The notes below the pieces were generated by a model. That model saw only the letters and a program-made list of their open reading frames with translations. It made no database searches and had not been told where the DNA came from. Positions 55,673 to 64,000 of a stretch of DNA of 64,000 bases are shown in pieces (position 1 is the first letter of the stretch; the number at the start of each line of letters is the position of its first letter). Made by a program: the position numbers and the translations under genes. Source of the stretch: Sphaerisporangium rubeum (GTDB taxonomy: Bacteria; Actinomycetota; Actinomycetes; Streptosporangiales; Streptosporangiaceae); contig NZ_JACHIU010000001.1 in the NCBI RefSeq assembly GCF_014207705.1, forward strand, positions 2,472,501 through 2,536,500, given 5' to 3'.

Positions 55673-56544
55673 CGGCCACCCTCGACGGCCGCCGCCACGC
55701 GCGGCCCGCCAGGACGAGCCGGCGGAAGGTCGTCAAGGCGGTCTCCCTGCACACGATCGCCATCGTGATCGGCGCGATCGTCGTCATCCCGCTGCTGTTC
55801 GGCCTCATCGGCGGGTTCAAGACCACCGCGCAGCTGTCCACCAACCCCTTCGGCCTGCCGGACCCGTGGCAGCCGGGGAACTACACCGAGGTCATCTTCT
55901 CGGGGTCGTTCTGGCAGCAGGTGTGGAACAGCGTCTTCATCGCGATGGCCACCACCGTCATCGTCGTCGGGCTCGCGGCCATGGCGTCGTTCGTGTTCGC
56001 CAGATTCGCCTTCCGCGGCAGGGAGTTCTGGTTCCTGCTGTTCACCGTCGGGCTGATGTTCCCGTTCGCGGTGGCCACCTTGCCGCTGTTCGTCCTGCTG
56101 CGCTACATGGGGCTGCTGGACAACCCGCTCGGCGTGATCCTGCCGCAGGCGGCGTTCGGCCTGCCGGTCACCATCATCGTGCTGCGGTCGTTCTTCCGCA
56201 CCATCCCGCGCGAGGTGGAGGAGGCCGCCACCATCGACGGGTGCAGCAGCTTCGGGTTCTTCTGGAGGATCCTGCTCCCGATGGCGAGGCCCGCGCTCGC
56301 CACGGTGTCGGTGCTCGCCATCGTCGGCAGCTGGAACAACTTCTTCCTGCCGCTGGTCATCCTGAACGACCCCGGTCTGTGGACGCTGCCGCTCGGCGTC
56401 CAGCAGTTCAACGGCCAGTACTCCTCGGACACCGCTCGCGTGCTCGCCTACGTGGTGCTCGCGATGGTACCCGCGCTCGCGTTCTACTCCGTGGCCGAAC
56501 GCCAGCTCATCGGCGGCCTGACGGCGGGAGCCACCAAGGGATGA
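55669..56544 (+). CDS. Sugar ABC transporter permease (MalG-like)
   Basis: 291 residues, ATG in the ATGA overlap. Six helices and EAA loop REVEEAATIDGCSSFGFFWRILLPMARP. No ATPase gene follows; like many actinobacterial sugar importers it probably shares an MsmK-type ATPase encoded elsewhere. Confidence 0.94.
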   Translation: MTATLDGRRHARPARTSRRKVVKAVSLHTIAIVIGAIVVIPLLFGLIGGFKTTAQLSTNPFGLPDPWQPGNYTEVIFSGSFWQQVWNSVFIAMATTVIVVGLAAMASFVFARFAFRGREFWFLLFTVGLMFPFAVATLPLFVLLRYMGLLDNPLGVILPQAAFGLPVTIIVLRSFFRTIPREVEEAATIDGCSSFGFFWRILLPMARPALATVSVLAIVGSWNNFFLPLVILNDPGLWTLPLGVQQFNGQYSSDTARVLAYVVLAMVPALAFYSVAERQLIGGLTAGATKG

Positions 56545-56611
56545 CCCTTGCGGCCCCTTCCTCGCCGCGCGTGAGCCCCGGCGGCCCCTGACGCTTTCCC
56601 AAGGAGCATTG

Positions 56612-57985
56612 ATGAACCTGCGTGTGTCCGGATCCCGCCTCGTCGCGGCCGACGGTACCCCGGTACGGCTGCGTGGAGTGGGCCTCGGGGGCTGGATGAA
56701 CATGGAGAACTTCATCACCGGCTACCCGGCCAACGAGTCGTCGATGCGCGGCGCCGTGCGCGCCGTGCTCGGCGACGACCGGGCCGAGGCGTTCTTCGAC
56801 CGGCTGATCACGTCGTTCTTCGGACCCGAGGACGCCGCGCTGCTCGCGCGGATCGGCATGAACTGCGTGCGCATCCCGGTGAACTACCGGCACTTCGAGT
56901 CCGACGAACGTCCGATGGAGATCATCGAGTCCGGGTTCCGGCACCTCGACCGGGTCATCGGACTGCTCGGCGAGCACGGCATCTACAGCGTCATCGACCT
57001 GCACGCGCTGCCGGGCTCGCAGAACCAGCACTGGCACTCGGACAACCCGACCCACGTCGCGTCCTTCTGGCTGCACCGGCACTTCCAGGACCGTGTGGTC
57101 CACCTGTGGGAGTTCATGGCCGACCGGTACAAGGACAACCCGTGGGTCGCCGGGTACAACCCGGTCAACGAGCCGGGTGACGTCTCCGGCCGGGTGATCG
57201 GCCCGTTCTACGACCGCCTGGTCAAGGCGCTGCGGGCCGTGGACCCCGGCCACGTGCTCTTCCTGGACGGCAACACCTACTCCACGGACTTCTCGATCTT
57301 CCGTGAGGTCTACGAGAACACAGTGTTCGTCTGCCACGACTACGCGCTCGCCGGCTTCGCGCACGGCGGGCCGTACCCGGGGTACACCCGCGGCGAGTGG
57401 GTGGACCGCGAGCAGCTCGAGCTGGCCTTCGAGCGGCGCACCGCGTTCCAGCGGGAGACCGGCACACCGCTGTGGGTCGGCGAGTTCGGCCCCGTCTACA
57501 CCGGCGACCCGGTCGTCGACGAGATGCGGTACCAGGTCCTGTCGGACCAGCTGGAGATCTTCGACGCGCACGAGGCCGGCTGGTCGCTGTGGACGTACAA
57601 GGACGTCGGGCTCCAGGGGCTGGTGCACGCCGACCCCGCCGGGCCGTACCTGAGCCGGTTCGGCGACTTCATCGCCAAGAAGAAGCGGCTCGGCGCCGAC
57701 CGGTGGGGCTCCACCATGGAGGAGTCCGGCGACGTGCTGACGCCGGTGCACCGCCTGGTGGAGGACGAGTTCCCCGACTGGAACCCCTACCCGTGGGGTG
57801 CCAGGTACCAGACCGACGACCTGATCAGGCACATCCTGATCGCGCAGGCCCTGCTGCCTGAGTACGCCGCGCTGTTCGCCGGCCTGGACGACGGCGAGCT
57901 CACCGCGCTCGCCGACTCGTTCACGCTGGACGGCTGCGTGCGCCGCGAACGGCTCATCGAGCTGCTCACCGGCAACCTGACCTGA
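56612..57985 (+). CDS. Intracellular glycoside hydrolase family 5
   Basis: 457 residues from ATG 56612 (AAGGAG 5 bases upstream; TTG 56609 less likely). No signal peptide. GH5 barrel with GVGLGGWMNMENF, NCVRIPVNYRHFE, DLHALPGSQNQHWHSD, acid/base Glu187 in YNPVNEPGD and nucleophile Glu291 in VGEFGPVY. The style is that of exo-glucosidase/exo-1,3-glucanase-like GH5 members acting on short oligosaccharides. Placed right after the importer, it would cut imported sugars in the cytosol. Confidence 0.9.
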   Translation: MNLRVSGSRLVAADGTPVRLRGVGLGGWMNMENFITGYPANESSMRGAVRAVLGDDRAEAFFDRLITSFFGPEDAALLARIGMNCVRIPVNYRHFESDERPMEIIESGFRHLDRVIGLLGEHGIYSVIDLHALPGSQNQHWHSDNPTHVASFWLHRHFQDRVVHLWEFMADRYKDNPWVAGYNPVNEPGDVSGRVIGPFYDRLVKALRAVDPGHVLFLDGNTYSTDFSIFREVYENTVFVCHDYALAGFAHGGPYPGYTRGEWVDREQLELAFERRTAFQRETGTPLWVGEFGPVYTGDPVVDEMRYQVLSDQLEIFDAHEAGWSLWTYKDVGLQGLVHADPAGPYLSRFGDFIAKKKRLGADRWGSTMEESGDVLTPVHRLVEDEFPDWNPYPWGARYQTDDLIRHILIAQALLPEYAALFAGLDDGELTALADSFTLDGCVRRERLIELLTGNLT

Positions 57986-58000
57986 GTCCGTCCGAGAAAG

Positions 58001-58030
58001 GGTCACCGGCCGAGGGGACGGCCGGTGGCC
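58001..58030 (+). terminator. Hairpin between the GH5 and GH10 genes
   Basis: Near-perfect 12-bp arms GGTCACCGGCCG and CGGCCGGTGGCC (one G-T pair) with a 6-nt loop, 15 bp past the GH5 stop. No strong T run; may partly separate the xylanase from the operon. Confidence 0.55.
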
Positions 58031-58058
58031 CTCGTTCGCGATCCTTGAGGAGACTCGC

Positions 58059-61043
58059 GTGACCTTCCCCCGTTCCCGGGTGGCGGCCGTCCTGCTCTGC
58101 CTGGCCCTGCCCCTGACCTTCGCCACGGCCGTCCTCGCGGCCGCCACCACGATCGCCGCGTACGGCTTCGAGGACGGTACCCCGCAGGGCTGGTACGCGC
58201 GTGGCGGCGGCGTCACGGTCGCCGCGACCACCGAGGCGGCCCGCACCGGAGAACGTTCCCTGCTCGTCACCGGCAGGACCGACACCTGGAACGGCGCCTC
58301 GGTCACCCCGCCGCTCGAAGCAGGCGTGCGGTACGACATCACCGCGTACGCGCGCCTCACCGCCGGCCAGCCGTCCGCCACCGTCGCGCTCACCATGCAG
58401 CGCACCACCGACGGCGCCACCACCTACGAACGCGTCGGCGCGGCCACCGTCACCGACGCCGGCTGGGTGGAGATCTCCGGCACCTACACCTTCTCCGCCG
58501 AGTCCACCCTGGAGCTGTACGCCGAGAGCTCCGACCCGACCGGCCGGTACTACCTGGACGACGTCACCGTCACCTCCGACACCGACCCCGGCACGTCCGG
58601 CGCGGCCAGCGACTTCGAGAGCGGCACCACGCAGGGCTGGTCCCCGCGCGCCGCCGCGCAGCTGACGGTGACCACCGACCAGGCGCACGGCGGCACCCGC
58701 AGCCTGCTGTCCACCGCGCGGCAGGACTTCTGGGACGGGCCGTCGCTCGGCGTCCTCGGCAAGATGACCAAGGGCTCCAAGTACGACCTGTCGGTGTGGG
58801 TGCGGCTCGGGCCGGACGTCACCGCCGGCGAGCTCGGCATGTCCGTCGAGCGGCGCACCGGCGGCACGCCGAGCTACGAGCGCGTGGCGGCGCCGCAGGC
58901 GATACCGCAGGGCCAGTGGGTGCGGCTCAGAGGCACCTACACCCTGGCGTACGACGTGGACTTCCTCAGCGTGTACATCGAGTCGTCCTCCGGCACGTTC
59001 CCGTTCTACATCGACGACTTCGCGCTCACGTACGTCGAGCCGAAGCCCATCCAGACCGGCATCCCGTCGGTGAAGGACACCGTGCCGTTCACCTTCGGCG
59101 CCGCGGTGGCGCGCGAGTCGACCCTCGGGGTGCACGGCGAGCTGCTCGCCAAGCACTTCGGCAGCCTCACCCCCGGCAACGCGCTCAAGTGGGACGCCAC
59201 CGAGCCCGCCGAGGGCCAGTTCGTCTTCACCGACCCCGACTACCTGGTGGACTACGCGCAGCGGCACGGCATGCAGTTCCGCGGCCACACCCTGGCCTGG
59301 CACAGCCAGACGCCGGACTGGGTCTTCAAGGACGGCGACCGCGACCTCACCGCCTCGGCCGCCGACAAGGCGCTGCTGCTGTCCCGGCTGGAGAACCACG
59401 TCAGGACCGTCGTCGGCCGGTACAAAGGCAAGATCAAGGTGTGGGACGTCGTCAACGAGGTCGTGGACGAGTACCAGCCGGACGGCATGCGCCGCAGCAA
59501 GTGGTTCACCATCACCGGCTACGACTTCATCCGCACGGCGTTCCGCGTCGCGCACGAGGTGGACCCGGCGGCCGAGCTCGTCATCAACGACTACAACACC
59601 GAGTTCCCGCGCAAGCGTGAGGCGCTGTTCAACCTGGTCAAGAAGCTCAAGCGCGAAGGCGTGCCGGTGCAGGGGGTGGGCCACCAGCTGCACCTGAACA
59701 TCGAGCAGCCGCCGGCGGCCGAGGTCGAGAAGACCATCGAGTACTTCAAGCCGCTCGGCCTGGACCAGCAGGTCACCGAGCTGGACGTCAGCGTGTACAC
59801 CGACTTCGTGTCGTCCTACACCACCGTCCCCGCCGAGGTGCTGGCCCTGCAGGGGTACCGGTACAAGGAACTGTTCGACGTGTTCCGCCGCCAGGCCTCG
59901 TCGCTGTCGTCCGTCACCGTGTGGGGCCTCGCCGACGACGGCACGTGGCTGTCGACGTTCCCCATCACCCGGCTCAACCCGCCGCTGCTGTTCGACGACG
60001 AACTGCAGGCCAAGCCGGCGTACTGGGGTGTCGTCGACCCCGCACGCCTGCCCGCGCTCGTCCGCCGCGGCGAGGCCCCGCGCGGCACCGTGAAGCTGGA
60101 CGGATCCCGCGAGCCCGAGTGGGACATCCTGCCGGACACCCCGGTCGCGCGGATCGGCACCGTGTCCGCCGCCTTCCAGGCCCGCTGGTCCCCGTCCGGC
60201 CTGAGCGTTCTCACCGAGGTCACCGACCCCACCTGCGACAGGACCGACACCCTCACCCTCAGGGCCGGCACCACCACCCGCACCTCCAAGCGCGACGGCA
60301 CCGCCACCTGGTACCGCGCGACGGCCACCCCCGGCGGCTACCGCGTCGAGGCGACCCTCCCCGCGACCGCCACCCAAGGCGCCACCGTCCCGTTCGAGCT
60401 GACGGCCCTGGACGGCAAGACCGGTAAGAGCGCCACCTGGTCCGGCGAACTGACCCTCACCCCCCAGGTCCAGCGCACCCAGGCCGCCAAGGGCACCCCC
60501 GTCCTGGACGGCGTGGCCGACCCCGTGTGGTCCAGGTCCCCCGAGTTCCGCACCGCCACCTGGATCCAGGGCACCACCGGCGCCACCGCCAGGATCCGCA
60601 CGTTGTGGGACGACAAGAACCTCTACGTCCTGGCGAAGGTCACCGACCCGTCCCTCAGCGAGGAGTCCCCCGACGCCTACCAGCAGGACTCGGTGGAGAT
60701 CTTCGTCGACCCGGCCGACAACAAGACCAAGGGCTACGACGACGACGACGGCCAGTACCGCGTCTCCTACACCGGCAAGCAGACCATAGGCGGCACCTTC
60801 GACGCCTTCGCCGTGAAGGACAACCTCACGAGCGCCGTCAAGATCATCCCCGGCGGCTACGTGGTGGAGGCGTCGATAGCCCTCCCCACCATCACCCCGA
60901 AGAAGGGCACCTACCTGGGCTTCGACCTCCAGGTCAACGACGCCACCGGCCCCGCCAGAACCTCCGCCGTCACCTGGAACGACCCCACCGGCCGCTCCTA
61001 CCTCGACACCTCCCACTGGGGAGTACTCGAACTCACCAAATAA
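58059..61043 (+). CDS. Large secreted multidomain xylanase (two CBM4_9-like, GH10, two CBM9-like domains)
   Basis: 994 residues from GTG 58059 with GAGG-AGAC upstream. Signal peptide (VAAVLLCLALPLTFATAVLAA). Two tandem ~150-residue beta-sandwich CBM4_9/CBM22-like modules (AYGFEDGTPQGWYARGG ... and SDFESGTTQGWSPRA ...), a GH10 barrel ~340-670 with FGAAVARESTL, GHTLAWHSQTPDW, acid/base Glu467 (WDVVNEVV) and nucleophile Glu574 (VTELDV), then two CBM9-like modules (VKLDGSREPEWD ... and PVLDGVADPVWSRSPEF ... DDKNLYVLAKVTDPS ... DSVEIFVDPADNKTKG). Modular cell-free xylanase with several carbohydrate-binding parts; follows the importer/GH5 operon. Confidence 0.93.
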   Translation: MTFPRSRVAAVLLCLALPLTFATAVLAAATTIAAYGFEDGTPQGWYARGGGVTVAATTEAARTGERSLLVTGRTDTWNGASVTPPLEAGVRYDITAYARLTAGQPSATVALTMQRTTDGATTYERVGAATVTDAGWVEISGTYTFSAESTLELYAESSDPTGRYYLDDVTVTSDTDPGTSGAASDFESGTTQGWSPRAAAQLTVTTDQAHGGTRSLLSTARQDFWDGPSLGVLGKMTKGSKYDLSVWVRLGPDVTAGELGMSVERRTGGTPSYERVAAPQAIPQGQWVRLRGTYTLAYDVDFLSVYIESSSGTFPFYIDDFALTYVEPKPIQTGIPSVKDTVPFTFGAAVARESTLGVHGELLAKHFGSLTPGNALKWDATEPAEGQFVFTDPDYLVDYAQRHGMQFRGHTLAWHSQTPDWVFKDGDRDLTASAADKALLLSRLENHVRTVVGRYKGKIKVWDVVNEVVDEYQPDGMRRSKWFTITGYDFIRTAFRVAHEVDPAAELVINDYNTEFPRKREALFNLVKKLKREGVPVQGVGHQLHLNIEQPPAAEVEKTIEYFKPLGLDQQVTELDVSVYTDFVSSYTTVPAEVLALQGYRYKELFDVFRRQASSLSSVTVWGLADDGTWLSTFPITRLNPPLLFDDELQAKPAYWGVVDPARLPALVRRGEAPRGTVKLDGSREPEWDILPDTPVARIGTVSAAFQARWSPSGLSVLTEVTDPTCDRTDTLTLRAGTTTRTSKRDGTATWYRATATPGGYRVEATLPATATQGATVPFELTALDGKTGKSATWSGELTLTPQVQRTQAAKGTPVLDGVADPVWSRSPEFRTATWIQGTTGATARIRTLWDDKNLYVLAKVTDPSLSEESPDAYQQDSVEIFVDPADNKTKGYDDDDGQYRVSYTGKQTIGGTFDAFAVKDNLTSAVKIIPGGYVVEASIALPTITPKKGTYLGFDLQVNDATGPARTSAVTWNDPTGRSYLDTSHWGVLELTK

Positions 61044-61051
61044 CCCGGCCC

Positions 61052-61080
61052 CCGGTCCCCGCCACCCCGGCGGGGACCGG
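61052..61080. terminator. Strong terminator hairpin between the xylanase and the antitoxin gene
   Basis: Perfect 12-bp arms CCGGTCCCCGCC and GGCGGGGACCGG with a 5-nt loop, 8 bp past the xylanase stop and 6 bp from the end of the convergent antitoxin gene. Confidence 0.7.
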
Positions 61081-61086
61081 CCCTGC

Positions 61087-61446
61087 TCATCCCGCTCTGA
61101 GGAACTGCTCGAAGGCCTCCCGGGCCAGCGCCGAGATCGTCTTGCCTTCCTGAGCGGCCCGCGTCTTAGCTCGTTCCCTCAACTCCTCGGGAACCCGGAA
61201 AGAGACCCGGGGGGAGTGCGCGGCGTCGCCGGTAAGGGACGGACGTCCCCCGCGGCCGGTCGGCACCGGCACTCGACCTTCGGCGATGGCACGATGAACA
61301 TCGGCGACGGCCGCGTCCACGTACTGGTCGGTGATCCGGTTCCCCTTGGTGTCGTAGATCTCTTCAGAATCGCCGTCGATCTCAGAGTCGTCGTCCAAGG
61401 CAAGTTCGATGTCCTCAGGTGGCCAGCCTGCCTCATGCTCGGTCAT
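61087..61446 (-). CDS. Ribbon-helix-helix antitoxin-like protein
   Basis: 119 residues. C-terminal PRVSFRVPEELRERAKTRAAQEGKTISALAREAFEQFLRAG is a ribbon-helix-helix DNA-binding motif; the first half is acidic (DIELALDDDSEIDGDSEEI), as expected for a part that wraps a basic toxin. The order toxin then antitoxin, with a 4-bp ATGA overlap, supports a type II pair that represses its own promoter. Confidence 0.8.
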   Translation of the reverse strand: MTEHEAGWPPEDIELALDDDSEIDGDSEEIYDTKGNRITDQYVDAAVADVHRAIAEGRVPVPTGRGGRPSLTGDAAHSPRVSFRVPEELRERAKTRAAQEGKTISALAREAFEQFLRAG

Positions 61447-61694
61447 GGCTTTGTCCTCCTAAAAGCGGTCGGCATCACGTGCAGGATCACCAGGGACTTC
61501 TCGGTGAGAATGCCGATCACCTCCAACTCGATGCCCCGATCGTCTTCCCCGATCCACACCCACCGATCCTCCAGGCCGGGGTCGCCCGCCGGGACGATGA
61601 CCGGGGGGCCTGATCTCACTACGTGAAGGGCATGCGCTCGCCCGATGCGGTGCTTCCGTGCCGAGCGGTAGAAGCGCAACTTCCTCATACCCAT
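61443..61694 (-). CDS. Small basic toxin-like protein
   Basis: 83 residues, MGMRKLRFYRSARKHRIGRAHALHVV ... DRWVWIGEDDRGIELEVIGILTEKSLVILHVMPTAFRR. The fold pattern resembles RelE/BrnT-like small toxins, with a conserved His-Ala-Pro-like end MPTAFRR. First gene of the pair. TAATAT lies right before the start, so the message is probably leaderless. Start could also be the ATG at 61688. Confidence 0.7.
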   Translation of the reverse strand: MGMRKLRFYRSARKHRIGRAHALHVVRSGPPVIVPAGDPGLEDRWVWIGEDDRGIELEVIGILTEKSLVILHVMPTAFRRTKP

Positions 61695-61889
61695 ATTATG
61701 TCCGACACAACTTGCGCGGATAGGGGGAATCGGTTGGGCCGCCGAAGTGAGTGAGCACGAACGGGGGAAGCGCGAGTGGCAAAATCACGCCTTTCAGGTA
61801 CGAACCGGTGCTTATCTGTCTTTGACGGCATCGGATGGTGGCGACAGACTGCCCGTCGTACTCACGTCCATCGACGGAAGGCACGACAC

Positions 61890-61964
61890 ATGCGGTTCCT
61901 CCGGCGCGCCACGTTCACGGCGCTGGCCGTCCTGGAGCTCGGTCCCGTTCCCGGGGGGCACTGA
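61890..61964 (+). CDS. Possible leader peptide before the penicillin-binding protein gene
   Basis: 24-residue frame MRFLRRATFTALAVLELGPV... with GGAAGG 8 bases upstream, ending in a TGATG overlap with the next gene. Basic start and hydrophobic centre; coupling to the downstream gene is the only evidence of function. Confidence 0.35.
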   Translation: MRFLRRATFTALAVLELGPVPGGH

Positions 61965-64000
61965 TGCGGCGCGAAGCGAAGTCCGCGGTCGCGTCACTGG
62001 CCGAGGTGCCGCAGGGGACGGGGGCCAAGATCGCGCATCTGGTGATGGTCGGGGCCATGGCGGGGTTGCTGGCCGCGGGGCTGGCGTTGCCGGCGGTCGG
62101 GGGAGCGGGGTCGGTGATCGCGGGGGCGGCGGAGGATCTCACGCCGCTCGCGTTGTCGGAGCCGCCGCTGGCGGAGAAGACCACGGTCGTGGACGCCGGG
62201 GGGAGGCCGATCGCGCAGTTCTGGGACACCTACCGGGAGATCGTGCCGCTCGGCAAGGTCGCGGAGGTCATGCGGACGGCCATCGTCGCGATCGAGGACT
62301 ACCGGTTCTACCAGCACGGGGCCATCGACGTCGAAGGCACGGTGCGTGCACTGGCGAAGAACCTCCAGGCCGGGGGAGTGAGCCAAGGGGGGTCGGGGCT
62401 CACGCAGCAGTACGTCAAGCAGGTGCTGCTGAACACGGCGGTCACCGACGACGAGAAGGCCAAGGCTCTGGAGTCGAGCTACGCGCGCAAGCTCACCGAG
62501 TTGCGGTACGCGATGGGGGTGGAGCAGAAGTACACCAAGGACCAGATCCTGGAGAAGTACCTCAACATCGCGTACTTCGGCGCGGGGGCCAACGGCATCG
62601 AGGCGGCGGCCAAGCGGTTCTTCGGGGTGCACGCCTCGCGGCTCACGCTCGCGCAGGCGGCCACGCTGGCCGGCGCGGTACAGCTCCCCACGGCCACCGA
62701 CCCCGAGGGGGGTGCGGCCAACCGTAAGCGGCTGCTGGCGCGGCGCGACGTCGTGCTCGACCGCATGGTGCAGCTCAAGAAGATCACCGCCGAGCAGGCC
62801 GCGGCGGCTAAGGCGCAGAAGCTCGGCTACAAGGGGACGCCGCTTCCCGGTGGCTGCGTCGCCAGCCCGTACCCGTACTTCTGCGTGTACGTGCGCGAGG
62901 AGTTCCTGCGGGACCGCGCGTTCGGCGCCACCCAGCGGGACCGCGCGCTGCTGCTGTCACGTGGCGGCCTGACCATCCACACGACGCTGGACCGGCGTGC
63001 GCAGGCCGCGGCCGACCGCGCGATCAGGCGGTACGTCCACGCGTCCGACCAGGCGGTGGCCGCCGAGGCGCTCGTCCAGCCCGGCACCGGCATGATCAAG
63101 GCGATGTCGGCCAGCCGCAGGTACGGCACGTCGGCGCGGGACCGCGAGGTGTCGTACAACATCGTGGCCGACGAGGCGCACGGCGGCATCGGCGGCTTCC
63201 AGGCCGGCTCGACGTTCAAGACCTTCACCCTGATCACGGCGCTGAAGAAAGGCATGAAGGTCAACGACGGCTTCACCGTCGGCAACGGCTTCCGCGCCTC
63301 CGGGTACGGCGACTTCGTCGACTGCTCAGGCGGCCGGGTCGGCGACCCCACGCACACCGTCACCAACGACGAGGGCTCACCCGGCTTCAAGTCGCTCAGC
63401 ACCGGCACCTGGGAGTCGGTCAACACGTTCTTCATGGAGCTGGAACGCCGCGTCGGGCTGTGCGACACCGTGCAGACCGCGCGGTCCCTCGGCATCAGGC
63501 GCGCCGACGGCCGGCCGCTGCGGCAGTACGAGACGTTCACCCTCGGCATCAACGAGATGGACCCCGTGACCGTCGCCAACGCGTACGCCGCCATCGCCGC
63601 CAGAGGCCGGTACTGCGCGCCGATGTCCATCACCAAGGTCCTCGACCGGGACGGCAAGGCCACCGACCTGCGGCCCCGGTGCCGCGAGGCCCTCGACCCC
63701 GAGGTGGCCGACGCCACGGCGCACGTGCTGTCCGGGGTGTTCACCAAGGGCACCATGCGGGCCGTCGGCGGCATCGGCCGCGACGCCGCCGGCAAGACCG
63801 GCACCAACGACGACCAGGCCAGCGCGTGGTTCGCCGGCTTCACCCCCGACCTCGCCGGCGCCGTCAGCATCGGCGACCCCCGAGGCGCCATCGCGCACAA
63901 ACTGAACGGCGTCACCATCGGCGGCCGCTACTACGGCGCGGTCTTCGGCGCCACCATCCCCGGCCCCATCTGGCGCGACACCATGCTCGCCGCGCTGAAA
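61964..64000 (+). CDS. Bifunctional penicillin-binding protein (transglycosylase/transpeptidase), 3' end outside window
   Basis: At least 679 residues from ATG 61964 (GGGGGG 5 bases upstream); the frame is open to the window edge. One N-terminal membrane helix (LVMVGAMAGLLAAGLALPAV), GT51 domain with catalytic Glu111 in IEDYRFYQHGAIDVEG, GGSGLTQQYVKQVLL and YLNIAYFGAGANGIEAAAKRFFG, then a transpeptidase with active site FQAGSTFKTFTL (SxxK), SVN in WESVNTFF and KTGTNDDQASAWFAG. It builds and cross-links peptidoglycan as in class A PBPs. Confidence 0.95.
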   Translation, partial: MRREAKSAVASLAEVPQGTGAKIAHLVMVGAMAGLLAAGLALPAVGGAGSVIAGAAEDLTPLALSEPPLAEKTTVVDAGGRPIAQFWDTYREIVPLGKVAEVMRTAIVAIEDYRFYQHGAIDVEGTVRALAKNLQAGGVSQGGSGLTQQYVKQVLLNTAVTDDEKAKALESSYARKLTELRYAMGVEQKYTKDQILEKYLNIAYFGAGANGIEAAAKRFFGVHASRLTLAQAATLAGAVQLPTATDPEGGAANRKRLLARRDVVLDRMVQLKKITAEQAAAAKAQKLGYKGTPLPGGCVASPYPYFCVYVREEFLRDRAFGATQRDRALLLSRGGLTIHTTLDRRAQAAADRAIRRYVHASDQAVAAEALVQPGTGMIKAMSASRRYGTSARDREVSYNIVADEAHGGIGGFQAGSTFKTFTLITALKKGMKVNDGFTVGNGFRASGYGDFVDCSGGRVGDPTHTVTNDEGSPGFKSLSTGTWESVNTFFMELERRVGLCDTVQTARSLGIRRADGRPLRQYETFTLGINEMDPVTVANAYAAIAARGRYCAPMSITKVLDRDGKATDLRPRCREALDPEVADATAHVLSGVFTKGTMRAVGGIGRDAAGKTGTNDDQASAWFAGFTPDLAGAVSIGDPRGAIAHKLNGVTIGGRYYGAVFGATIPGPIWRDTMLAALK

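Noticed and set aside
57966-61016. 1016-residue minus-strand open frame
   Set aside because: Shadow of the large xylanase; repetitive Gly/Val composition and no start signal.
61747-62727. 326-residue plus frame at the start of the PBP gene
   Set aside because: Out-of-frame shadow of the PBP gene, which carries the real GT51 motifs.

Overview
The window is very GC-rich DNA packed with genes, GTG starts and 4-bp stop/start overlaps. An Asp23/AmaP operon, a polyphosphate glucokinase, a class III lanthipeptide operon, futalosine-type amidohydrolase/ECF genes and secreted xylanases together point to a filamentous actinomycete. A Streptosporangiaceae-like genus is my inference; no marker gene fixes it.

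Layout. 1-3.7 kb: the end of a family 9 glycosyltransferase fused to a CDGSH iron-sulfur domain, facing a glycosyltransferase 2 and haem-oxygenase-like redox enzyme pair, then a DUF2071 protein. 4-8.7 kb: a P450, a perfect 14-bp x 14 tandem array, and a six-gene Asp23/DUF6286/AmaP envelope operon rich in internal repeats. 8.9-15.5 kb (minus): a ramCSAB-like class III lanthipeptide operon (LanKC, two near-identical precursors, two ABC exporters). 16-25 kb (plus): DUF2795 protein, aminotransferase with a repeat tail, PpgK, anti-sigma-type ATPase, HrpA helicase, HAD phosphatase, glycosyltransferase. 25.4-28.5 kb: secreted CE1 esterase and GH10 xylanase, divergent around a long regulatory region. 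28.6-34.9 kb (minus): ECF vitamin-type transporter, amidohydrolase and orphan nitrate-sensing-type kinase. 35.3-48.5 kb: tyrosine phosphatase, PAC2 protein, terpene synthase, large NTPase/TPR protein, membrane protein with a helix-turn-helix, hydrolase-ABC ATPase fusion with its permease, a membrane protein, and CopC/CopD separated by a repeat peptide. 49.5-61 kb: MFS transporter, oxidoreductase, LacI regulator and a sugar ABC importer/GH5/GH10 operon. 61-64 kb: toxin-antitoxin pair and a penicillin-binding protein cut by the window end.

Two themes stand out. First, GAAA-N(1-2)-TTTC palindromes lie before the LacI gene, the sugar importer, the oxidoreductase and the distant xylanase at 27 kb, which suggests one plant-polysaccharide regulon. 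Second, tandem duplications repeatedly sit at operon junctions that carry stop/start codons (amaP, second lanthipeptide exporter, copC/copD) or expand in frame inside proteins, so this genome seems prone to minisatellite growth in coding DNA.

No tRNA, rRNA, CRISPR array, insertion sequence or replication origin was recognised.
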